A stretch of DNA of 64,000 nucleotides from an uncultured Muribaculaceae bacterium (GCA_910587185.1 CAJULY010000013.1:1-64000), one strand, 5' to 3'. Positions 9,357 to 17,577 are shown, counted from the stretch's first letter. Notes: a model not told the origin generated them from the sequence alone. A program made the numbers and translations.

Positions 9357-10151
9357 TCAATTTCTGGATTTGTCCAATTCTTCTGAGAGAAAATTGGCGG
9401 AGGTGGAGAGGTAGCGGTTTAGGGCGAGGTGAGTTTTGGGATCCGGAGCGGTGTAATTGTCGAGGTAGTGGCGGGTGTTGTTGAGGAGACGGCGTTTGAA
9501 GGTGGTCTGGTTGCTGCCTTCGAAGGCGAAGAGGTCGGTTTCAAGCAGTATTGCCGCGCGGTTGAGGATGTCGTAGTCGGAGAGCCGCGATCTGTCGTAT
9601 CCGTTGACAGCCTCGTTATACCAGGATTCCTCAGTCAGGCAAAGCCATTGCAGCGGTCGGTCAAAGAAGGCTTTGTCTTTACGACCGATGCCTGATCGAA
9701 TCGCGCGGTAAAGAACATATTCATCGACCGATCTGTCGCCGTGGATTCTCGCTTCAAGCGCTTTCAGAATGATGCCGTTGACAAAACCTCTGTCGGCCGG
9801 CCGCCGGTAAGTCACGCGGTGCAGGAGGTCATAGACGTCGATCAAAGCCAGAGATTTGCCGACGGGATAGGCGTCAATTTGTTTCCTGACATTTGAAATC
9901 CAGACTGTTGCATCTTCAACGAATCGTCTGGCATTTACTGACTGACGGGAAGTCTGTGACATGAACAAACCCAATTCATTGGCTGAAGCCAGCATCTGTG
10001 AGGCTGATTCAGTCACGATATCGACATTATCGAAATCGACGGAAGACAGGTCCAACGGCATCTGAATTTGGCTATGCATCTTGATATGCCTTAATTTAGG
10101 TGTAAAGAACGTTTTAACATGTTCCATCCCTGAAGTGCGCGTGGAACGCAT
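9357..10151 (-). CDS. Unknown protein, second gene of the capsule locus
   Basis: 264 aa, not recognised. It is soluble, has no signal peptide or membrane segment, is helical in composition, and rich in Arg, Asp and Leu. It starts 13 nt after upxY, so it is co-transcribed as the second gene, the position held by the short UpxZ inhibitor in Bacteroides capsule loci; it is much longer than UpxZ (about 160 aa) and no relation can be shown. Later in-frame ATGs at 10127 and 10079 are possible starts. GC-richer than the wzx/wzy core, so it probably travels with the regulatory module. A role in regulating or coordinating the locus is inference from position only. Confidence 0.75.
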   Translation of the reverse strand: MRSTRTSGMEHVKTFFTPKLRHIKMHSQIQMPLDLSSVDFDNVDIVTESASQMLASANELGLFMSQTSRQSVNARRFVEDATVWISNVRKQIDAYPVGKSLALIDVYDLLHRVTYRRPADRGFVNGIILKALEARIHGDRSVDEYVLYRAIRSGIGRKDKAFFDRPLQWLCLTEESWYNEAVNGYDRSRLSDYDILNRAAILLETDLFAFEGSNQTTFKRRLLNNTRHYLDNYTAPDPKTHLALNRYLSTSANFLSEELDKSRN

Positions 10152-10164
10152 TGCTCAGAAACGA

Positions 10165-10707
10165 TCAGACAATCTGGATGAAATCAGGCTCGACTTCAAC
10201 GGCTGCTGTTATGAGACCTTGTAATTCAACGATAAGACGGCGTTTTCTCATGCCTTTAACTGAGAGCAGGCGACCTTCGTAATGGTCAAGTGTTCCGCCC
10301 ATTATGCGGACTCGCTTACCGTACATCGCTTCAGTGATTTCGTCGGGTTTATAATATAAAGGCGATTCGGTGTGGCTGACGGCAAAGATGAATTTTTCCA
10401 TCTCGTCATCCCTGACCGTCATTGGTTCATCCTTTGTCTTGCCGAACTGATAGCGGTACTGGAGAGTGCGATACTTCTCCACGAAGGGATCGACGGTTTC
10501 CTTTGACTCATGGACAAACAACAAATCCTGTATCACCGGAACATCCCTCCTCTGGCGACGGCCACCGATGGTCATTATCATCTGTGTCATCGGGGTGAAC
10601 ACCTCAAGACCGGCTTTTCCCAGATCATGAACGGCAAGCGAATTGGAGTTTCTGCGCTTTAAATCGCGCATCACGAACCAGTGCTTTTCTGAAGATTCAA
10701 TCTGCAT
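10165..10707 (-). CDS. upxY: UpxY-type NusG-like transcription antiterminator
   Basis: 180 aa. The NusG N-terminal (NGN) domain spans about 9-110, opening HWFVMRDLK and containing FTPM and IQDLLFVH; the KOW domain spans about 127-160 with GKRVRIMGGTLDHYEGRL. This is the locus-specific antiterminator that opens Bacteroidales capsule operons: it binds paused RNA polymerase in its own 5' leader and lets transcription run through the long operon. First gene of the 10-kb minus-strand locus, with a leader of about 200 nt before the candidate invertible promoter. Confidence 0.9.
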   Translation of the reverse strand: MQIESSEKHWFVMRDLKRRNSNSLAVHDLGKAGLEVFTPMTQMIMTIGGRRQRRDVPVIQDLLFVHESKETVDPFVEKYRTLQYRYQFGKTKDEPMTVRDDEMEKFIFAVSHTESPLYYKPDEITEAMYGKRVRIMGGTLDHYEGRLLSVKGMRKRRLIVELQGLITAAVEVEPDFIQIV

Positions 10708-10874
10708 TTATTGAAACTTACAGGCAATTCTCCAAATCCTGCTCAAATTCCGTGCATGTTGAAATTCAAGTAGTTACAGATTAGTTCTAAAAAGAAAGAG
10801 GTTTTTCTCATGATTGGCTCACCTCTTGGAATTGCCATTGTTTTGTTCATCGTGTCATGTTCGACCGTGTCACA

Positions 10875-10905
10875 CAAATATCAATCTCTTCGAAAGAGAT
10901 GGATA
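10875..10905. repeat. Left inverted repeat of candidate invertible promoter
   Basis: 31 bp that match the reverse complement of 11078-11108 at 28 positions. The centre is itself a palindrome: ATCTCTT, loop CGA, AAGAGAT, with flanking TATC/GATA. Because the mate fits better as an inverted than as a direct repeat (the asymmetric TTCGAAA core flips), the pair behaves like recombination sites of an invertible segment rather than tandem operators. Confidence 0.75.
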
Positions 10906-11059
10906 AGGCAATTCAAACAGCTGATACACAATAGTTAGAGAAAGATATTAAGGATTGTGTTGCATAACACAAATAGGATATAAGGGGTTAAAAGAGTCGG
11001 ATTTTGGTGCCAATAATAAAATTTATCTCGACAAAAATCATTATTTCCAATAAATTGAG

Positions 11060-11067
11060 TAACTTTG
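11060..11067 (+). promoter_or_regulatory. Candidate capsule promoter -7 box, pointing away from the locus
   Basis: TAACTTTG, an exact match to the Bacteroidales TAnnTTTG -7 element, on the plus strand between the two inverted repeats. Reflection about the repeat centre would move it to 10916-10923 on the minus strand, reading into upxY. No clear -33 box is visible. No TAnnTTTG was found on the minus strand between 10708 and 11320 in the present orientation, so the locus may be OFF as assembled. Confidence 0.55.
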
Positions 11068-11077
11068 CAAACACAAA

Positions 11078-11108
11078 TATCGGTCTCTTTCGAAGAGACT
11101 GATATTTG
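11078..11108. repeat. Right inverted repeat of candidate invertible promoter
   Basis: Mate of the repeat at 10875-10905. It extends into a longer near-perfect palindrome, CAAATATC and GTCTCTT arms around TCG from 11074 to 11108. The differences from the left copy partly preserve pairing (A-T in the left inner stem is G-C here), so the palindromic structure itself appears conserved. Confidence 0.75.
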
Positions 11109-11323
11109 CGAAACACCTCATTAAGGCCATTCTTTCTTAGATTTTTTATCGGTAGTTTGAGTATTGGTCTGTCAGCCGACGGAAAATTGCCGTATTTAAT
11201 GTAATGATTGTGCGTTTTTCTGTTCAATTTAGTTTTCCATACACATAATTCATTAAGATCACGCATTACGCGCCAGTAAAGGTGCGCGCAAATTTTGTGT
11301 CAGGAAACGGGATAAAACGAAAA

Positions 11324-11353
11324 CAGGCGTTTAAGTTGAATCTTAAACGCCTG
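11324..11353 (-). terminator. Intrinsic terminator after tRNA
   Basis: Perfect 12-bp stem (CAGGCGTTTAAG paired with CTTAAACGCCTG) with a 6-nt loop. On the minus strand it is followed by TTTTCGTTTT, so it ends the tRNA transcript about 20 nt downstream and insulates the capsule regulatory region. Confidence 0.8.
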
Positions 11354-11374
11354 GATTTTAGTGGCTTGATTGGG

Positions 11375-11448
11375 TGGTCCTTCAAGGGCTTGAACCTTGG
11401 ACTCCCTGATTATGAGTCAGGTGCTCTAACCAACTGAGCTAAAGGACC
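11375..11448 (-). tRNA. tRNA with CAU anticodon (Met elongator or Ile2)
   Basis: 74 nt that fold as a full cloverleaf: 7-bp acceptor GGTCCTT/AAGGACC, D-arm GCTC/GAGC, anticodon arm CCTGA-CTCATAA-TCAGG, 5-nt variable loop, T-arm CAAGG-TTCAAGC-CCTTG, discriminator A. CCA is not encoded. The CAU anticodon is shared by elongator Met and lysidine-modified Ile2 tRNAs; sequence alone does not decide here. A TACCTTTG -7 box lies about 29 nt upstream (11477-11484). Confidence 0.93.
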
Positions 11449-11476
11449 GGCAAATCGTTTTATCCTTTTTGCGATG

Positions 11477-11484
11477 CAAAGGTA
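11477..11484 (-). promoter_or_regulatory. tRNA promoter -7 box
   Basis: TACCTTTG on the minus strand (TAnnTTTG consensus), predicting a start near 11470, about 22 nt before the mature tRNA 5' end. Confidence 0.55.
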
Positions 11485-11526
11485 GGCTGTTTTTTCGAAT
11501 CCTGCAAGTTTTTCGCCGATTTTTTA

Positions 11527-12699
11527 TTATCCGATGCTTTTCAGGACGGAAAGGAGAATGGCAACCGCTTCTTCAAGAATTTTACGCGGAGTCGCGAGGT
11601 TTATGCGGATGAAGCCTTCACCTTCAGCTCCGTACATTGTGCCCGCATTAAGCATAAGTCTGTGGCTTAGAAGGCGCTCTGAGAGTTTTTCTGATGTCAG
11701 GTCCGACGGAGTTATGTCGAGCCATGCGAGGTAAGTCGCCTCCAAGGGAGTCAGACGATATTGAGGAATCTCCAGGGCTATTGTCTCTCTGAGCCACAGA
11801 TAATTATCCCACAGATAACGTTTGAGCGCCTGGAGCCATGGATCGCCTTCGGTATATGCGGCAACGGTGGCTACTACACCGAAGGGATTGACATCGCAGA
11901 CCTCGTTGATGTTTATTGCGCGGTCGATCTTTGCGCGTATCTTTGGATCGGGAGCCACGATGTTGGCGATCTGTAGTCCGGCGATATTGAACGCCTTTGA
12001 CGGAGAAATGCATGTAGCGCTGTTAAGTGCGAATTCATGCGAAATAGAGGCGAACGGAGTGTAGCGGTGTCCGTCAAAAGTCAGTTCGCAATGAATCTCA
12101 TCAGCTATTACAAATACGCCGTTTTTCAGACAGATTTCTCCGACACGATGCAATTCATCAGGAGTCCAGCAACGGCCCGAGGGGTTGTGCGGGTTGCAGA
12201 GAATCAAAACTTTACATGCCGGATCTTCGGCAAGCGATTCGAGATTGTCAAAGTCTATGGTGTATCGTCCGTTGCTGTCGTGCAGCAATGGATTCGATGC
12301 GAGAATGCATTCGTCGTTGCGGATCGATGAGAAGAAGCAGTTGTAGGCGGGAGTCTGCGTGATCACTTTGTCGCCGGGAGAGGTGAGCGCTTTTATTATG
12401 GCCGAGACCGCCGGAACCACTCCGGATGTATAGATGATCCATTGAGGATCTATTTCAAGTCCGTGTTGTGAGGCAAACCATTCGCAGACTGCCTTATAGT
12501 AATCTTCTCCGACATAGGTGTAACCGAAGATGCCATGATCGACTCTGCGTCGCAGAGCGTCGATAATTGCCGGCGCCGTGCGGAAATCCATGTCGGCAAC
12601 CCAGAGAGGGAGTGTCGCGGGATCCGAGGGAGTGTCCCATTTGTAAGAGCCCGTGCCGCGTCGCGGCACTATTGTGTCAAAATCAAATTCCGAAGTCAT
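11527..12699 (-). CDS. MalY/PatB-family PLP C-S lyase (cystathionine beta-lyase type)
   Basis: 390-aa fold-type I PLP enzyme. It opens with the MalY/PatB signature (SYKWDTP, LPLWVADMDF), then TSGVVPA, CNPHNPSGR at 168-176, the cofactor-binding D200 in VIADEIHCEL, and the Schiff-base lysine K235 in SPSKAFNIAG. The family cleaves cystathionine or cysteine conjugates to pyruvate, ammonia and a thiol; some members aminotransfer. Cytosolic. Its start overlaps the upstream MATE gene by 4 nt, so efflux pump and lyase are coupled. Confidence 0.9.
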   Translation of the reverse strand: MTSEFDFDTIVPRRGTGSYKWDTPSDPATLPLWVADMDFRTAPAIIDALRRRVDHGIFGYTYVGEDYYKAVCEWFASQHGLEIDPQWIIYTSGVVPAVSAIIKALTSPGDKVITQTPAYNCFFSSIRNDECILASNPLLHDSNGRYTIDFDNLESLAEDPACKVLILCNPHNPSGRCWTPDELHRVGEICLKNGVFVIADEIHCELTFDGHRYTPFASISHEFALNSATCISPSKAFNIAGLQIANIVAPDPKIRAKIDRAININEVCDVNPFGVVATVAAYTEGDPWLQALKRYLWDNYLWLRETIALEIPQYRLTPLEATYLAWLDITPSDLTSEKLSERLLSHRLMLNAGTMYGAEGEGFIRINLATPRKILEEAVAILLSVLKSIG

Positions 12700-14138
12700 T
12701 GGGGATTGGTTTCAGTAGTTTTTTTAATATAGTAGCGCGGCATGAAGAGAAGGATGAGGAAGATTGTTCCTCGGAAACAAAGTTCGATACACATGGCGAT
12801 CCATACACCGCGTAAGCCGAGACTGCCTACGAGCAGTGCGGCAAGAGTGCAGCGCACAAGCCAGATGCTGCCAAGATTCATTATGGAAGGGAGAAGCGTG
12901 CGTCCCATGCCGACAAAGAACCCGTAACATACTATCGCTGCCGCGAACATCGGTTCTGCCCATGCTTCTATTCTCAGTATTTCAGCTCCGAGTTCCCTGA
13001 TTCCATCCACCGGTGACATTACTCCGATTATCTGGGGAGCGAAAACATAGAGAGCGATGCCGAGCAACCCCATTATTGTCATTCCTGAAGCGACGGTGAT
13101 ATGGCCGAATGATCTCATAAGTTTCATGCGGCCGGCTCCGAAGCATTGTCCGGAAAGGGTCGTCGCGGCCTCGCCGATACCATAGCCGGGCATGTAGCAG
13201 AGACTCTCGGCTATGACGGCGAATGCGTTTGCCGCAATTGCCACCACGCCGAGCGGCGCCACAATGAAGGTTATCAGAATCTGTGCGCCGCAGATGGCAA
13301 CATGTTCGAACCCGAGCGGAACTCCTATATTGACCGCCTGTCGGAGTGTTGTGGCTGTCGGGATGAAGCGCCCTTTTTCGCCGATGATTTTCAGTGGTTT
13401 ATATATAGCACAGAGGTAATAGACCATCATGATGCCTACGATTGTTTCCGCGGCGACAGTGGCCAGAGCTGCCCCTTTTACGCCCATTCCTGCTCCCGGA
13501 CAGAAGAAATCAAGACCGAAAAGTTCGATATTCCGGCTCGGAAAGATAAGAAAGAAATTAAGAATGACATCCAGAACACACATCATGACGCTCAACATGC
13601 TCGGAACACGCATGTTGCCTGCGCATCTGAGCATCGAGCCTGCCATGAAACTCATCTGGAGCGCCGGCAGAAAAAGGGAAAAAATAAAGAAATAGACCGA
13701 GGCATCGGCGTGAATGGCCTTGTCGGCCCTGAGCCACGAAGGGAGGGGGCCTGAAATCGCCATGCCGATGAGAGCCAGAAGGGTGCTGAACACAAGGCAG
13801 GCCACTATGGCCTGCCGCAATATGGAACGCGATTTTACAAAATCGGACGAGCCTATCAGATGGGCTATCTGGACAGAGAACCCGGTCGCGCAAGCCGACA
13901 GAATACCCCAGAAGAGCCATGTGGATGTTGAAACGAGGCCAATGGCGGCCGAAGCTTCGGCACCAAGACTCCCAACCATCGATGCGTCGATGTATTGCAT
14001 GGCGATGGCGGAGATCTGGGCGACTATTGCCGGAAAACTCAAAAGCGCGGTCAGCTGAAATCGCTGCCGCACACTGAGTTGCTCTCCCGAACGGATTCTG
14101 TTGAGCAATCGGTCTGTAATTCCTCTTTTATTGTTCAT
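12696..14138 (-). CDS. MATE family efflux transporter
   Basis: 480 aa with about twelve membrane segments and the two-fold MATE repeat: an early LTALLSFPAIVAQISAIAMQYIDASMVGSLG segment containing IDASMVGSLG, and a matching block after residue 250. MATE pumps export cationic drugs or metabolites using Na+ or H+; this chromosome has Na+-NQR, which would provide sodium. Middle gene of a DUF3737-MATE-MalY unit with gaps of 16 and -4 nt. Confidence 0.92.
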   Translation of the reverse strand: MNNKRGITDRLLNRIRSGEQLSVRQRFQLTALLSFPAIVAQISAIAMQYIDASMVGSLGAEASAAIGLVSTSTWLFWGILSACATGFSVQIAHLIGSSDFVKSRSILRQAIVACLVFSTLLALIGMAISGPLPSWLRADKAIHADASVYFFIFSLFLPALQMSFMAGSMLRCAGNMRVPSMLSVMMCVLDVILNFFLIFPSRNIELFGLDFFCPGAGMGVKGAALATVAAETIVGIMMVYYLCAIYKPLKIIGEKGRFIPTATTLRQAVNIGVPLGFEHVAICGAQILITFIVAPLGVVAIAANAFAVIAESLCYMPGYGIGEAATTLSGQCFGAGRMKLMRSFGHITVASGMTIMGLLGIALYVFAPQIIGVMSPVDGIRELGAEILRIEAWAEPMFAAAIVCYGFFVGMGRTLLPSIMNLGSIWLVRCTLAALLVGSLGLRGVWIAMCIELCFRGTIFLILLFMPRYYIKKTTETNPQ

Positions 14139-14154
14139 CCGGAGGAATTTCTGT

Positions 14155-15000
14155 CTATTTTTCGGTCGTGATCTTGCAGTCGGCCGGCATTTTTATGTTT
14201 TCATCAATGATGATTTCTCCAATGGAGCCGGCTTCGATCGTGCCCGATGTCGGGTTCTTAACACTCGTAATGTGTCCGTTTATCTGCGCGGTCAGGGTAG
14301 ATTCTTCAAAAGCGAGATCGGCGTCAACGTCCATAGTGCAGTTCTCCATAATGAGATTGTCACAGTAACACAGCGGCTGAGTGCCGGAGATATGACAATT
14401 GACGAGCCGGAGATTCTTTGAATGCCATCCGAGATATTCGCCAGTCAGACGGGAATTTATTACGGTCACATTCTCTGTATTCCAGAAGGCGTCCTTGGAA
14501 TTTATGTCGGCGTCCTCTATTACCACATTGCGGCAGTACTGGAAGGAATAATTGCCTTGCTGACGGTAATTGCGGATGCGTATGTCCGAACTATGCATGA
14601 AAAGATAGTCGGCATTAGCTACCTCGACATTATCAAGTTCCACGTTGTGGCAGTGCCATAAGGTTTCCTGGGCATCGGGAATAACCACATTTCGCAGATA
14701 GAGGTTGCTCATTTCCCTGAACATTTTCGGTGCCTCGACTTTGGTGTCGGTCATTTTAAGATGGCTTGAATACCACAGCGCTGCGCGGGCGCCTTCCGTA
14801 AAAAGACAGTGGTCGATCATGAAATTGTCAACATGCCAGAAGGGATATTTGCCTTTAAAACGGCAATTTCGGGCTTCTATATCGGAGCATTCTTTCAGTG
14901 CTGATTCGCCGGCGTGTATTGTGACGCCCTCAAGTTTCAGTCCGTGTGAGGCAAAGAGCGGTCTTTCGCCTCCGAATTCTTTATTCTCAATAAGTTGCAT
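14155..15000 (-). CDS. DUF3737 family right-handed beta-helix-like protein
   Basis: 281 aa, recognisable as DUF3737 from its opening (NKEFGGERPLF) and from a run of about ten short repeats of the form x-N-x-x-x-x-N/D-C with alternating hydrophobics, which should build a beta-solenoid. No signal peptide. Function unknown; the family often lies beside transporters and hydrolases. First gene of the unit with MATE and MalY, preceded by a good -7 box at 15029-15036. Confidence 0.85.
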   Translation of the reverse strand: MQLIENKEFGGERPLFASHGLKLEGVTIHAGESALKECSDIEARNCRFKGKYPFWHVDNFMIDHCLFTEGARAALWYSSHLKMTDTKVEAPKMFREMSNLYLRNVVIPDAQETLWHCHNVELDNVEVANADYLFMHSSDIRIRNYRQQGNYSFQYCRNVVIEDADINSKDAFWNTENVTVINSRLTGEYLGWHSKNLRLVNCHISGTQPLCYCDNLIMENCTMDVDADLAFEESTLTAQINGHITSVKNPTSGTIEAGSIGEIIIDENIKMPADCKITTEK

Positions 15001-15028
15001 CGAAGTATTGGTTTTTACGTTAGTGATG

Positions 15029-15036
15029 CAAAGTTA
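15029..15036 (-). promoter_or_regulatory. Promoter -7 box for DUF3737-MATE-MalY
   Basis: TAACTTTG on the minus strand, 29 nt before the DUF3737 start codon. No clear -33 element. Confidence 0.55.
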
Positions 15037-15142
15037 CTCATATTTCATGGTATAAAATTACCATAATCACGGTTTTTATTACCCCGTTGAAAGTTGAAAT
15101 ATGTCAGGAGGCAAGAGAGGGGCTTCTATAGGCTTGGCTCTT

Positions 15143-15964
15143 TCAGGTTCGCGATTTATGTGATTTCTTGGCTTTCGAGCTTGTGCGTTTTGTGGTGCGG
15201 AGTCCTGAATAAGCGCTACGCATCAGATTGTTGGTGATGTTGAATTTCTCGGTTGCAGGGCGATTGTTGTCTTTCAGGCTGTGGCTGAGAAGCCAGTCGT
15301 AGGTTTCCTGAAGATAGAAGAGCCGGGCAGGCTGCGAATGGTTCATTCCCGGAATACGGTCATAAATCAGACGCGGGGTGTCCTCGTTAGCTTCTTTCAT
15401 GGCCTGAACCACTTTGTCGCTCTGCTGCACGCTGACGGCTCGATCGGCGGTTCCGTGGACAATCCAAAGCGGAACGCCGTTAAGGCCGGAGAGATCCCTG
15501 ACAGTGCCACCCCCGCAGAAAGCCATGGCAGCTGCAATATCCTCGGGGTAGGTCGCGGCGAAATCGATGGCGCCGTAACCGCCAAGGCTCATTCCGAGCA
15601 CATAGATGCGGTCATAATCTACGTTATACCAGTCTTCAACCCATTTAAGTATATTCATTATCTTCTGAGGATTCCATGATCCTCCCGGATTCTGTGGAGC
15701 TATGACGTAGGAGTCGAGATCGCGTCCTTTCTCAATTGCGTCGAGAGTGCCATAGCGGCGCACCTTGTTGAGATCGTTACCGCAAAGACTTGCGCCGTGA
15801 AGAAATATAAATACCGGTTTGGCCTCGAGACTGTCATTTGGCTCTACGAGCCAGAAGTTGTAACCGTCTTTCACTTTCCCGCGATGCGATGTCACTTTTG
15901 CGGCCGAAACGGTTGATATTATCAGGGTAAAGAGTAAGGTTAAGAGAGATAGTCTTTTAATCAT
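15143..15964 (-). CDS. Secreted alpha/beta-hydrolase esterase
   Basis: 273 aa with an N-terminal signal peptide (MIKRLSLLTLLFTLIISTVSAA). Serine hydrolase core: oxyanion HGAS near 56-59, nucleophile S126 in GMSLGG, acid D174 in HGTADRAV, histidine H209 in GMNHS. It resembles the prolyl-oligopeptidase/PHB-depolymerase-like carbohydrate or feruloyl esterases of Bacteroidales. The C-terminal tail is basic (KRTSSKAKKSHKSR), unusual for this fold. Start overlaps the upstream propeller lipoprotein by 4 nt, so both are exported together. Confidence 0.85.
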   Translation of the reverse strand: MIKRLSLLTLLFTLIISTVSAAKVTSHRGKVKDGYNFWLVEPNDSLEAKPVFIFLHGASLCGNDLNKVRRYGTLDAIEKGRDLDSYVIAPQNPGGSWNPQKIMNILKWVEDWYNVDYDRIYVLGMSLGGYGAIDFAATYPEDIAAAMAFCGGGTVRDLSGLNGVPLWIVHGTADRAVSVQQSDKVVQAMKEANEDTPRLIYDRIPGMNHSQPARLFYLQETYDWLLSHSLKDNNRPATEKFNITNNLMRSAYSGLRTTKRTSSKAKKSHKSRT

Positions 15965-17538
15965 TTCAATGTTATTTTAAAGATGGAGTTGCCACGGGAT
16001 CCGATTACAAGGCTGTTGCCGATAACAACCGGAGAGGACTCGAAATTGCTTCCGATGCGTTTCGACGTGATAATTTTTCCATCCGATGCATTAATAATAT
16101 ATAGATTGCCGGAACAATCGCCGGTTACTATGAACATTTCGTTCTTTTCGTTGATGAAGCTGACCGGTGAGGACCAGGCATAATATTTCAAAGGAATCTG
16201 ATAAACGGTTTCACCCGTTTTGCGGTCAAGCGCTACAAGGGCGCCGTTTTGACCAGATGTGTTTTTTACGCAATTGGCGAATACAAGATGCTCGGCGTTT
16301 CCTCTGCCGAGGAGGGCGGTTGAGTAGAATCCGCCGTCGAAGTGTTTTTTGCCGATATTCATGCGTCGGCCTTCAATGTCGGTTTTCCATATCTCTTTGC
16401 CGTCAAGAGCGTTGAGCTTGACAAATTTTGCCGAACCGACATCCTGAATGTCAATTTCGCAGCCGACATAAAGATATGGCTTTCCGTTTTCTATGGCGAG
16501 GACCGGCGTGGCGTCAATGTCATCCTTCAGGGTGTACATCCAGACCGGACGCATGGTGTTGAGGTTTATGCCCAGAATATTGCCGTGATTGTCTGCTGTG
16601 AAACCATAGTTGGCATAGACTGCCATGGAAGCTTCGATGCCGGGAGCGGCGCCGTTCACAGTATAGCGCAATGCGGTGTGCATGGTGAGTTTGCCCGCGG
16701 CGGCGACAAGTTTATAGATCGTTCCGTTCTCACCCGGCCTAAAAAGGAATTGACCTACGCGTATGGGCGACGAGTCGTAGGCACCCCAGCGGCGCTGCGC
16801 TTTGGGATCTTCAGGGAAGAAATGGAACTGTTTGTTTGTGAATAGATTTATAGCGAGAGCGCCGAACGGCCGTTTCCCGGGAACGCCTTGACCAACGTAG
16901 AGGTTTCCGTTAAGCGTAGGATCAAGCGATATGGTTCCTTTTATCGGGTTGCCGACGGGGATTGCCTGACGGGAGGCTTGACCGGTAGTGTAATCGATGA
17001 AATAGACGCTTCCGAAAAGAGAGCCGACCATAATCTCTTTTCCGCTGAAATCCCTATTAACAGCACCCGATTTTTTCATGGCGCCAAGGATGCTGTCGGG
17101 CCATTCGACATAAAGAGGCTGTCCTGTCCAGCCGGTGCCTCCACCCCAGCTCCCGACCGATGTTTCTGTATAGTCTTCCTGTGTGTGGAATGTCCAGTCA
17201 ACGATGAATTCTGAAGGACGTCCGGTGATTCGGCCTCCGAAATCGGCTTGTCGCAACGGTCCTTGACGGAAGGTGAAAGTTCCCGGAGCTGTGGCATAAA
17301 GATCGGTAAGGGAGCTGATGTGTCCGTCGGATGTCGTGTCGGTCCTTTCGATGTTGAACTTCACTTTTTTTGCCGACTCATACATGGTGTCGGGAAGTTC
17401 AGCAATGGTTTCAACCACAGGAGGAAGAGCTGTCGAATCAGTGTCGGCTGAATGAGTGTCAGCCGATTTTGAGCTCCCGGAGGAGCAAGCGTGAAAAATG
17501 GTTAAAAGTAATATATAACTTATTTTCTTTAATGACAT
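15961..17538 (-). CDS. PQQ-like beta-propeller lipoprotein
   Basis: About 525 aa from the ATG at 17538, chosen because a TATTTTTG -7 box at 17570-17577 places transcription start near the longer frame's first codon (17568) and because a lipoprotein signal (KKISYILLLTIFHAC, lipid cysteine C18) then begins at once. The mature protein has repeated WTG/VGSLFGSVYFID, YVGCEID, and SGNLYIINASDG blades typical of PQQ-enzyme or BamB-like eight-bladed propellers. No dehydrogenase active site is visible, so binding or scaffolding at the outer or inner membrane is more likely than catalysis. Coupled to the esterase. Confidence 0.82.
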   Translation of the reverse strand: MSLKKISYILLLTIFHACSSGSSKSADTHSADTDSTALPPVVETIAELPDTMYESAKKVKFNIERTDTTSDGHISSLTDLYATAPGTFTFRQGPLRQADFGGRITGRPSEFIVDWTFHTQEDYTETSVGSWGGGTGWTGQPLYVEWPDSILGAMKKSGAVNRDFSGKEIMVGSLFGSVYFIDYTTGQASRQAIPVGNPIKGTISLDPTLNGNLYVGQGVPGKRPFGALAINLFTNKQFHFFPEDPKAQRRWGAYDSSPIRVGQFLFRPGENGTIYKLVAAAGKLTMHTALRYTVNGAAPGIEASMAVYANYGFTADNHGNILGINLNTMRPVWMYTLKDDIDATPVLAIENGKPYLYVGCEIDIQDVGSAKFVKLNALDGKEIWKTDIEGRRMNIGKKHFDGGFYSTALLGRGNAEHLVFANCVKNTSGQNGALVALDRKTGETVYQIPLKYYAWSSPVSFINEKNEMFIVTGDCSGNLYIINASDGKIITSKRIGSNFESSPVVIGNSLVIGSRGNSIFKITLK

Positions 17539-17569
17539 GCCGATTTGTATGCAACTGTGGTTTTGCATG

Positions 17570-17577
17570 CAAAAATA
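17570..17577 (-). promoter_or_regulatory. Promoter -7 box for propeller-esterase operon
   Basis: TATTTTTG on the minus strand, 32 nt before the chosen start at 17538. Confidence 0.5.

Larger units (their letters stand above)
10708..11374. other. Regulatory intergenic region of the capsule locus
   Basis: 667 bp without a convincing complete gene. From left to right it contains the upxY leader, a 31-bp inverted repeat (10875-10905), about 170 bp of AT-rich DNA with a plus-strand -7 box (11060-11067), the mate inverted repeat (11078-11108), a short stretch resembling the start of a upxY gene (11252-11278), and the tRNA terminator (11324-11353). A 92-codon minus-strand frame runs through 10988-11266 but crosses the right repeat and is not treated as a gene. 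Confidence 0.8.

Noticed and set aside
10988..11266. 92-codon minus-strand frame in the capsule regulatory region
   Set aside because: It crosses the right inverted repeat and the candidate promoter, has no family similarity beyond its first residues, and is AT-rich like the surrounding non-coding DNA.
13146..13754. 202-codon plus-strand frame opposite the MATE gene
   Set aside because: Shadow of a clear MATE transporter; no start signals or domain.
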